From contig NMRA01000709.1 in assembly GCA_002633005.1 (NCBI GenBank), forward strand, positions 2,954-44,872: a stretch of DNA of 41,919 bases, given 5' to 3'. Below, in pieces: positions 22,101-34,100 of this stretch (positions are counted from its first letter, which is position 1; each line of letters opens with the position of its first letter). The DNA is from Phoronis australis (taxonomy: Eukaryota; Phoronida; Phoronidae). Under the pieces are notes generated by a model. The model searched no databases. It saw only the letters and a program-made list of their open reading frames with translations, and was not told the DNA's origin. The position numbers and the translations under genes are program-made.

Positions 22101-25100
22101 GTTAATTTCTCCAGCAAGCTCCTCCCTCCTCTGCTGATTGACAGATAGCTCCAGTGCAGTATAGCCTGAATAGCAGCTCCCTTATTGGTGCCAATCTCTC
22201 CCTCAAACCCGGGTAGGAGGGGCATCATAACATACACCCGAAACTTCTCGCCATTTCTGAAGTAAGATCAGGCAATATTTGACAAGCCTTACAATGCTTC
22301 CAAACACAATATTAATAAGACTAACACATCGGATTATCATGAATTCAGTTTCTCACAAATAACAAATTCATAAGAGAGATGGAGCTAAGCGTAATGCAAC
22401 ATCATTTCCAAGACTTTAAACACTTATGTGATGTGACTTCATATTTTGTTTAACGACCTGGTGAAAATTCCAGGTCGCCATGCCACATCTAAGCACGATT
22501 CAAAATGCACTGGCGAACATTTGGCGTGTTGAACTTCAGGTATCTTGTTGATTTCAATCTGGTTTGGTGATCTCAGTTCCTGTAGGTTGTATTTGGTGAG
22601 TTGACATTATGTCAAGTGTCAATCACTGGATTGGCAACTCTCCTATGGGCATCACAAAGCATGGAAGTAATAAAGCGACAACAAAATTATGTCCGGCAGT
22701 AAAGTAATCACAGTCTGCCATGTTTGTTTTGATGGAAATGGCCATTACACACAGGCACTTTAACCAACGGTGAACATCTGAACGAAAACCAGGCGCTAGT
22801 ATGGAAAAGGGGTTACAAGGACATCATAGCTCTCTGTACATTAAGTAATGACTATTATTCAGTGTGCACGTGACCTTGTATTCTTCAATACATCTTGATT
22901 GCCACAAATGTTACTGGTTATCTCCTAAGTTAATGAACAATACAAATCTGTAAGTAAATAGAATGTTAAATTTGTAAACAAACAGAATGATTTTAAAATT
23001 CTTGTAGAGTAAGACACTTACTTATGAGCGCGAAGTATCCTGTTGTAAAGAGCATCAGCGATGCCATTACTAACTTCATTCCTGTCAGGAATACTGATGA
23101 AAAACTGATTCTGCAACAAACATTTATAAAGAACTATAAGACTACATCCTTTTCGTTTGGTAAAATCTTAATCTCATTGGGATCAAGTTCACATGGTAGC
23201 TACAACAAAAATTCACACATAAAACAAACAAAATTCAAGGTAGCTGATGAGTGTCTGGATAGTAGCATATCATATTTAAATTTCCCACAGACTATCACAA
23301 TTTTGCCCATTTTTTGCACGAAACTTATAAATCCCGTTTAGGCTTAGCTACCACATTTTTTGGATTATTGGTCAAGACCTTTCTGTAAAAATTGTGATAT
23401 CCACTTGTGGCAGTCAACTTCTGAAGTTAAAACATTTATAGATAGAAAATCTCGACAATGTTTGTGCAAAAAATTCAGCCACATCAGTGGAAATTACAAT
23501 GCAGAAAATGTTCAGTCCATCCAAAATTTGACTTCCAGAAGAAAACTGTAAATTTCGCCAGGCCAGGTAATGCTCACACAGTCATTAGTGATCATGCGCC
23601 CCAGAGTTGAACCCCAGTGACAGACATATAGTCCAGAAATGACTCAAAACCTAAACTCTCCCACCAAACACAGTAGCTGAATATGCAATTTTTATGTACA
23701 ATCACTCAACTGTAACAGAGACAGTGAACATCCGAGGTAGGAATCAAACCCAGGATCTCCAAAACACTAGTGGAACACTCTGACCACTGACTGACCTATT
23801 AAGACCACGCAAGGAACAGGCAATAATAAAGCTGGCATGGCAGTTAAGTCCAGTCACTTAAGAATGGTAGTACAGTTAATATCTTCCAATGGGCAATTCG
23901 TTTGCAGTGCAAAAGTATCCACTGAATACGGCAAATAGTACTTTCCAGAAGAATAAGTCGTCATTGGACTCACCTCAATATAGATGTAATGCTTGGCATT
24001 CTCTATAGAGTGAATGTAGGCCTTGTGAATGGAGTCTTCCATCTTTTTTATACCCGCAGACCAGTGGCAAGCACTGCGCAGAATCTGGGGACAAAATTAT
24101 ATTTGTCATTGATATTTATTTGATTTGAATTCAACTTTTGGCAAGGAAGCGTCAGCACAGGAGAGAGAATTATAGTCAACATAACGTGTAGAACGTACTG
24201 ACTGTGTGTCATACTTGCACCATTATATAAATCATACAAAAATAGTGAGCTGCAATAAATTTTGTATCAAAACAACTGAGCATGCCTGTATTTATGAAAA
24301 CATGCAATATAATACGTTAGTTGCATGGCTTTGTGTTAATGCTTCACCTGTAGGCAGTTGTTATCTCACATATAATAATTTTATGCGCATATTAATTATC
24401 CTAATTTGGATGGATTAATGTGTTTTTGATCCATACTTTGAACATTTCATTTAAAATGTCGGTATAAACTGAAGTCAACACCAATAATTTTGTAAGCAAT
24501 AAATCCAACTTCACTCACAAGTAATTTCTTATACTTGTTCCTTTCAATTGGTTTTCGCTCACAAGTGATTCACATAATGAATGCATTTAATTTTGGACAT
24601 AGGTGCACCTTCACAATCAGGCAAGCACATGGGCCTAAATACAGATGTGCACAGTAAACAACAATACAGTTTACAGACGAAGTGTTGAAGAAAGATTTAT
24701 AAGCGTGTGAACTGTTGCCTTACATGAACTCCTAATCACTCCTAACTACCGTCTGTAGCCGTTTGGAAAATGTTCTGGACAAGTTTTACTTACCTGTGCA
24801 TCTACTATCATGGCCGTCTCTCTGAACAGTGTAGCTGGAAGGGTGTATGTGTAACACTTGGGAAGTAGTAGTGGGAACTGACCATTGGTTTTAACTTTCT
24901 TCATCTAATCATAAACAAAATGCACTTAGCCATATGAGGTTCAATAAGCAAGATTTAGATGATAGATTGATTTAAGATAATTGGTAAAAAAAATAATTTA
25001 TCCAAACCTGGTCAACTTTGTAACAACTCATCTCAAAACTGGATTCACACAAAACTTTCAGATACTATGATTTATACGTTATATGTTCCCCTTATGCTTG

Positions 25101-28100
25101 AAAAGAATTCAAAAATAAGACTTCTATGGTTTTCATGGAAAAAAACTAAATTTGGATAAAAAGAAAACAAAGCACATGTAGGAAACTGATTTTACATTTA
25201 TCATTTATATCAAATGAAATTTGATCACATGTTACTGAAACTTATTTTGCTATCAATGTAATACTATTTCCTTTTTAATTTTTACAAATTTTAAAAAGAT
25301 ATGGTCATGTGACCCAATTAATAACAAAATGGTAAAAAGTAATTCTACATACTTTCTACTATCAGCAAATAATTATTTTACTAAATAACTCTTTTACTGC
25401 AGAGTATGGTTTTCCAGACAGTCATACAGTCAATAAATAAGCTTAATCACTTGCTTGATTTTGCCATGATCAAAACATTGATCGGGGTAGAAATAACAAT
25501 AGCTGGAGACCAGAAGTTAACTCTGTTATCATGTCAGTGAAGAAAGTGAAGGAATGCAATTCTTAGTCAAATAAGCATAACATTATTTTTGCCCTGATCT
25601 CTGTTTTAAAGCACTGAGTATTATGATCATGGCAATGCTGATAATTTGATCATCAAGCTAAAATCACGCCATTCAAATTAAACAAATTTGCATTGGCAAA
25701 TGTTCCCACAATCAGACAACTCTACTTGTGGTCGGTACGCAGTTTTATCATGCATAACATTAAGCCAGGGCAGGTAACTCATTAAAACAAGAGATCCAGT
25801 CCAGAACATGAAGCAAACAGTGACCTTCAAAGATGGTGCAACATGGGAAATTTTAATTGCTTAGTGCAATATGCCGTGCTGCATTAAACAGTACCAAGCA
25901 GGGACTCAACTTAGTTTCCTAAGACGAGTGGGTATTCGTGAAAACAGTAATGCGACTCAAACAGCAATCAAGAGAATCGGACTAAGTCGATTTTTGGCTT
26001 TGATACAAATTGAGACTGAATTCTAAGTTGAATTCCCAATATTAATGAAAATACGTAGGGATCTTCTTATGCAGCACCCCTAATTTAAAGACTAAGTCCC
26101 TAACTAATATGACTCAATTAAGGGCTCATTTATTAGAAAATGTCATCAGTGAAACAGGAGCTCATAATCAAGATGAAATGGTTCAAAAATATACCATCTG
26201 TGAGAAAAAAATGAAAAAATACGCACGATTTAGGAAATTTAATTGCGTCACTATTTGGGATGGTTTCAGGCAATGGACTCTAAGGTGCTATATTTTAAAT
26301 TAGTTATTATATTCAATGGTGGTTTTCACTGTCAAAACAAACTAAATATTAGGGACATTACAGTAACGAATATCTGTTTGGATAACATCAATGGATATAA
26401 AGTACCTTAGTGAAGTTCCATCTCTGTATAAAGTGTCGTGACACATCCCTGGCTGCCTTGCCAAAGAGAACACATCCAATATCGTGCCATGGCATGCGTG
26501 GCATTGTGGTGCGGTCAATAAAATCTGAACAGATTGAAACAATATTGNGTGTGGGTTGTACAGGGATTCCTTGAATTTTGGCTTTACAACCAGAACATGA
26601 CAACAGAGATCACTTTTGAGGAAAATCACACTGTTTCAGCAAAAAGGATATCATGGCAACAATTTTGAATGAAGAAATTAACCCGTGACTGTAATGTTTT
26701 AGTTTTCAAATACATGAACTTGCTACTCCTAGGAAAACCCCCTCCATATTGACAAATCAGACAAATTCAACAAAGTGGTATTGACAAAATGTTTTTCATT
26801 ACAACCACTTACTTGTGAAAGTGGTATCAACTTGATCTTTACTCATATCAGAAGTGAGTTCTGGGCTGACAACTAGTTACTACTTCAGACCAGATTTGAC
26901 ACGTAAAATAACCTGCCATGGCAAGCCTCAAACAATGGTGGAGTGTCATTTCTTATAAAGCCTAGAATTAATCACTTCCAATCTGAGTGAGGAGCAACAC
27001 AGTTATAGCAGCCTTACAGTCAGTGACAAGTGATCTAAATTGAACAGTAAGTTGCGGAAGGCAAAAGTTCATAGGTTCAATTTAAAAAGTGCAGAAAGAC
27101 TGGATGAAGATAGAAATTAAAGCCAAAAACCAACAGTCCAGTTCGATGTCAAGTACCAAATGTTTTTGACAGATCACTTACTGCAGTCATATAACACTCT
27201 GAACTTGTTCTTTTATGATTATGAGAAGTGTGTGTTAATCTAACAAAAAGAACTGAAAGCACATTTATCCTATGGGACTGAATTTAAAATATGGACTTGT
27301 ATAAGGTCACAACATTTGTATGCCAAAACCAATATGGCTGCAAGCTGGCCAGGTACTGTATCCACACCAAAACCCCAGATGGAGTACTGCAACGTGATCT
27401 AGGGTGCTCTTGTGTAACGAAAAACAATTTCAAGTCAAACCATGACACTTCATGCATATCATTATTCACAAAAAGCCTGAACGTGTAACAAGCCGTAAGT
27501 CCAAAGTACAACAGGCAAACCACTGACTCCCTTAATAGCCTCAGCCTAAAATCATGCAATGTCACAAGGCATACCTAAAATTAGTAACAGTTGAAGACAG
27601 CTAAGATTGTATTTGTTTAGCTTGTCAATACAATCATGTCGATTGATTGTAAAGACTATAGCAGCAAAACAACTCTATAACAAAGATTCCTCATTTCTTC
27701 CAAATTTCTCAAAACAACTACAAATAACAGTATTTGAAACAATAAATACAGTTTTAATTGTAATAGTGACTGTCATGATAACTTCTAGTAATTACTTTCA
27801 ATATTTCATTTTAATCATTTTGATCATGTACCAGAATGTTGGATTGTGATCAACCAGACAGTCAGAAACTTACAGACAAGCTACACTGCAACCTGTGGTA
27901 GGTCTTTGGAGTTAGTTTCAACACCTTTCATAGTTCAACTGTACTTTATTTTGTGCAAAGTTCTCAAGAAGACCCACCAGATTTGAGAATTATTCAAAAC
28001 ACAGGCTTGCAACTAATTTTAAGAACATCCACTACGTGTCTTAATTAGGAGACAAAACTGAAAAAGGAATCACAGTGAAAAGGGGCAAAAGTGTCAGATT

Positions 28101-31100
28101 CAAACATAGGGCTTCAACAACATCAGGTAATGAAAAACAGCAACTGTAGCTATAAAAGTAGGCAAATTATATGTAACAACAACATATATACATCACTCGT
28201 TACCTTGATCCGGCTAAAGCAAGAAAAAGAGACACATTCAAAATCACACAAGACATCACAAGAGATACAAGTTACAAACACTTTTTCTTAATGTTCGGTA
28301 AACTAAATCACCAGCCTGTCAAGTGATATTTCATTTCAAAATAAGGGTAAAACTACTGTCGGTGGCAGTATATAATTAAGTAAACTTGGCAGCCACTTAA
28401 TATCCTATTTTTTTCCTGCCACTTTCATAAAACATGTTTTTTTGAATATAAGTACCTGAAGAGAGAAACCAGCGAACTCAGAAAAAGTGCCTTACATCAT
28501 GCGATTAACATATATTTTTGCTCTAATGGCCAATATCCGCAAACAATTCAGACTTCTGTCTGTTTACTTCCTGTAGCAATTTGAGTGCATGTTCAGATGT
28601 GGCCTAGTGACTTCGGGGTGGCGTGGGATTTTTACCAGGTCGACAAACAAAATCTGAGGTCCCCCTGATTATAGCTTTTGAAATCCTTGGTTATCAAAGC
28701 ACCTGTAGTATGCATACCATAACAATATTCACACATCACCTATAGTCACAAGAGATGTTTTTTTAAAAAAGACAAATTTTCAAGGAGACCCCTGTAACTT
28801 CCCCTGGTTCTTGCATAAAACTGACAAATTCTGTTTCTTTATAATTTTAGTGGCTTCATGACGGTGTCTACCCCATGATTATGACTTACGTCAGCATTTT
28901 TGGAAAGTTTGGAAGTTTTGATTTTTGATAATCCATTTTGTGTTGATTTCGAGGAAAGAAAAGCAGTGCCCCACTCATTATGCACTCACTGCATTCTTTT
29001 TACTTCTAGAAAAATAGGTCACGCAAATAATGCAATGCATATTTGTCACTAATTTCTGGAATGGAATAAAACAGGTGATTGACAATCAAAACTGTGAGTA
29101 AAGAGGGATTCTTTGGAAAAAAAACATAGCAAGGAAAGAGTATGAGTTAACCGCCGTCTTGACAGGTACTAAGACTAGGCTGCTGTTCACATATGACGTC
29201 CCATTCTCATATTGACGAAAGTTGAAAAAAAAATTAAATAAGTGCATTCTGACAGCTAGTAGGAAATCGGAATTTGCATTGTACCCGTGTGTTTTTGAAA
29301 GACAAATTAAATCCACCAATTTATGCAAAACAAAGTCTGAAAACCTAGTATTTCTATAAACGACAAGCATCTTAGTTAAACATACATTACATAAACACAC
29401 CTTCATAAGGTTTAGTCAACTCTACAAAGTCCTTGGCTATAAAGTTGACATAATCCTTTCCTATCCACAGGCGAGTGCCTTCATCACCTCCCACTTTGTT
29501 CACATCCAATTCGTTCTCCATGGACTTCAACTGAGGCTCATTGGCCACGAGTCTTTACAAACAGAATAAAATCAATGGTTGATGTAAACATCCAGTCACA
29601 TGTGATGAAAATGAAAAGAACAAAATTTTAAAGCTCCGCATGCTTCCTCCAGAGTACAATAACAAGGCTGGAGACAATACACTCTAACCCTGTTACAATG
29701 CATTCTTGTTTAGATTATTCTTAAACTGGATATAAGGCACAGATTTTCAAATCTACACCCGTTACTACAATATACTATAGTGTACAGCTTTCAAAGATCC
29801 CTCATTATATATTGTAAAGAGGTTCAACTGTCATACAAATTTATTAACAAGTCACAGATCACTACCCAGTAAAAGGAGGGCTTGCTAAAAACAAAGTGGT
29901 CATTGCAGACAAAATTATTCCACTGTAACAAATAAACCAGTCAGCTTTTATAAAATTAATATATCACTATGCAAATTTCAATGAGTGTTAGCAGGACTGA
30001 TGAGAACCATGTGAAGAGCAAGCCTCAGAATAATCAAATCCAGCATTAGACAAGTAAAATCTGTATCATGTGTTAATTAGCCAACAAAACTATGAAAGAC
30101 TATTCAAATGTTGAAATAGTATACACCACAATTGTCACATGATTTGCATCAGACTTATCCATTCCTGACAGTTCAAACTCATTGCAATTCATATCTGATT
30201 CAGTTCCTTGGAAAAATTTGTATAGCAAGTATTAAGCAAGAAAGTGAAACAACTTACAAACTGGTGTCCACAAAATCGCTCTCATCCAACTGATTCTCTT
30301 CATCTTTGTTTTCAATGCTGTATTTAGTCAATAAACTCAGAGTCTGAAAGTCAAAGGTGGAATTCAAAACACAAATTTCAACTAAACGCAGAACAAACAA
30401 ATTTACTACAAACTGACTTAGAATGCCAGTATTAGTCATCACCATACTTAACATGGTCATAGTCATAATCAAGATATTTTTTAATCAGAAACGAATGAAA
30501 CAAGCGGACCCATAAACTGTAGTTGTCTGGATTAATGCCCAGAAGGCTTAGGGTGGCTATGAACTCGCCTTGTCACAAAACCCCATTTTTATAAAGACCA
30601 CTTTCCATTATGAAATTGTTCTCAATTTGTATCTTAGTCAAAATTGATGCAATTTTTGGCCTTGAAAAGAATTGACAGGTTTTTATTACAGTAACTGTTC
30701 ACCAGGCTGTATAAGTTGACTTGTCACAGCATGTTATTTCATGTGCCAAGCATAGTCTTGTGAAATGACAAACCAATATTATCACCTCTCATCCAAATGA
30801 AGGCAAGTTGAGACCAATTTTACAAGGTGGTCAAAATCAAGTTTGTTTATTCGACAAAACACGGGTTTACTTATTCTAAATTGGGAAATAATCCTATCAG
30901 CGACTAGAGTTTAAACTGAGTACGGGCATTCAAAAATTCAAAAAAATTGTTGACAGGAATAAATTATTCACCCATCAAACAGATGATTCATCCAACCCCA
31001 TGCCTACAGCATTGTTCACAAAAAGTATTACTTACTTCTTAGAATGCGCACGAGCCCAAAGAACCATTTCAAGTCGTTTTAAATAAAAAGAAAGTAACTT

Positions 31101-34100
31101 TACCCACCCGAATGTGGCATGATTGCTGCTCAAATTGCCGTTATCAAACACAAATCAAAAATCCGACTTTGACATTCTTTATGCTGATATCAAAATGCCA
31201 GAACTTACGAATTTCCGTGTCTTAGTCACGAACTGGGGCGTTGATGGCTTGCCAAGAACAGTCATAGCAGTGCCAGCATGCCATGTTTCATAAGACTTGT
31301 CATTGTCATCATCCTCATCATTCGTAGTCATGGCTGGTTTAACCGATGATGCATGCCACGTCTGGTACGACTCATCCTCACCAGGTGGTGTCAGCATCAG
31401 GTCTGGTGGCTTGTTCCTCCTTTCCAATCCAGAAGAGCAGGACTGTTGCGCGGCAAGGACAGGTTTGTTGGAAAATGAAACTTTAGGCTTTGGTGATTGA
31501 TCATTGTTCATCTTGTCTGTTTTTAGTTCCTTATCATAAACGTCATAACTCGTGGATGGGCCCGTGACAACAAGAGAGTCCACCTCATCAAAGTAATTGG
31601 TGTTATCAATCATATTTTTATTCAAACTAGACTGAAGCATCATGCTTTGACGCCTTTCATCGCACTCAACGACTGGTTGAATTTCAGAAGGAGGAGCATC
31701 AGACGAGGATGGATTGTACATGTCATGTGACACAGGAGCCTCATAGTCGAGAATCGAGTCAACACTGACAAGCCTTTTAACAATATTTCTCATCTCAGCG
31801 ATGCGCTCCTTCTGCCTAACCACTCCTCTAGCGTATCCAGGGCTCCCTTCAATCCTAGACTGTTTTCTGAGAGTTCGCGTTTTACGTGGCGGACCACGGG
31901 ATTGCTCCGACACAGAGCGACCTAACGGTGGTGGGGTCAGTCTCCCAGCCTCCCATTCAGAATCTGTTGAGCTTTGGATTGAGGCGAACGCCTCCACGTT
32001 CTTTGATAGTCGAAACTGGACATTTTTACGTGGTGCACTCTCAACAGAGCGCCGTGGTGTCGTAGCAGGTGAGTCAACTACATCCTGAGACAAGGCTGGT
32101 TGAAGTAAAGGCAGACTTTCATCCAAACTCTGCCCATGCCCACTGTCCTTCGAACTCTGCTTGGTCGTCCTTCGCTCATTTCCATCACTCTCTGCATAGT
32201 TCCTCTCTGGGGCAGGACTAGACTGCGATGACTCAAACAAACCACTATCATCCATCAGCTGTTTTTCATTCCATGGATCACCACTCGCAACAAGGTCACT
32301 GTTTTTTGTACCTATTTCACTACGATCAACCATCGCCTGGCCACAGACCACCTCCACATCAGGTTTTCCACCACCAGACTTCATCCAGTTGAGCAAAGTA
32401 CAATTTTCTGTTAAGTCAGCATCAGGGTAGTCCAGCTTACTGTGTTCACGCATGAAGTCTAATCTATTGGTATCAGTTGTATTAGTTCCATCACTACCAA
32501 GAGTTTCCATTAACAATGCTTCCCGTTTCTTGTCTACAACACCTTGAAGCGTTGGTCCCATGTCTGTTTCATTACAACCTCCAGAAAGTTCCTTCAGCTC
32601 TGAATTAAAATTATTTTTAGTAAGACCAGCAAAGAATGCATTGCTATCCTCGACACTAATTTTACTCTCACTAAAACCATTTTGATTATCACTGCCTGTT
32701 AAATGCCTCGACTTTTCTCCTGGAAAGGTTTCATGGTCACTCCTCCCTTCTTCCTTGTCCAATTTAGAGTCATCACCGGTTTTTGCAAGACCAGCAAAGA
32801 ACACGTTTTGATTCTTGTCACAATTTTCATTTTCACTGTAATTTTTCAGGTTACTTTCAACGATATTCCCAACATAAATGTCTCCACTATTGTTCCTTTC
32901 AGTCACACCTAACCCAGACACAGAACCATCCATTTCAAGGCTAGCACTCAACACATTGTGACAAACATCCTTGACACTGAAGTCTTGTGGATCATACTGG
33001 TTATCATCACTTTGTTCTACATTCCCCGCTACACCATCACCAGTCTGTTGAATGACGTGCTCACAATTCACAAGCATGTCTGCCTCCTCATCCGAACTCG
33101 AAGAGCTCAGTTGAGAGCCATATTCGTCAGAGAAAAAACGCGCCAGTGGTGGAACATGAAGAGAGTCTCGCCTCACCACTAAATCTTTAACCGAGCTTTT
33201 CTTTTTGGAGCCAGTTCGCGAAAGTCCAACTGTGTCATCGAACGGAGGGGTATCTACAACATCAACAGAGGGCTCAAACACCGAGTCATCCAGCAGTGAC
33301 TCGTCTGCAATACACTGAATCTGATTCTCTTCTGACACTACAGTAACCTCATACTTTCCAAGTTTTACTGATTCTTGAGGAACATCATGATTGTTGTTCT
33401 CGGTGTTTTCAACACTCTCTTGATTTGTTGTTGAATCAAATCTTTCACCATCACCTTGACCACTCTCCACCAAAGGGACAATGCCATTCTCATTGTCACG
33501 GATACTTAAACGAACATTCTTGGTCATCTCCAAGATGGATTCAATTTCTTTTGTTGACTTCTGAATGGTGTCATCATTCTGTACAACATTCGATAAAATG
33601 TCTGACACTGGCTTTTGCAAAACAAAAGCATCCATCTGAAATAAAAACAAGAGCAACGCGGAGCGTTGAAATGCGCCCACAATTGCACCGCATACGGTAT
33701 CCTTCTAGGGTTGTTTATTGGTACCATCAAGTGGCCAGTAGAGGGCATACTTTGCAAAATGGAAAGGCATGGTCATTGTCTCCTCAATAGCCGCGGCTAG
33801 GGGCAAAATGTGAGTAATCTTCATAATACAAGCACATCCTATACACCAGTTGCTTAAAGCACCACAGAAACATAGAATTAAAAACAAATTTACCAACATA
33901 CGAGATTAGCACAGCATTAGAATGCCAGAAACAAATTTCTACTTGGAAACTTTTCCTTCACAGTCACGAAGTAACACAAAGTATACACCTGAAGACCTAT
34001 GAAAATACAGAGGTCAATGTAAAATAGTAAAATTGCCACTAGAGGCAAATACTAAAATTGGCACTAGAGGCATACCGGTAATCAGAATCATCCTAAAGTC

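Noticed and set aside
26548-26548. Ambiguous base n that might mark a frameshift.
   Set aside because: It is in an intron 24 bases from the exon border and does not touch coding sequence.
33636-33680. The long open frame extends upstream of the loop exon to a Met followed by a signal-like hydrophobic run ([14 protein letters not shown]), suggesting a separate secreted 833-residue protein.
   Set aside because: A strong acceptor (TTTCAG) at 33636 and exact phase agreement with PLD exons on both sides make the upstream 45 bases intronic.
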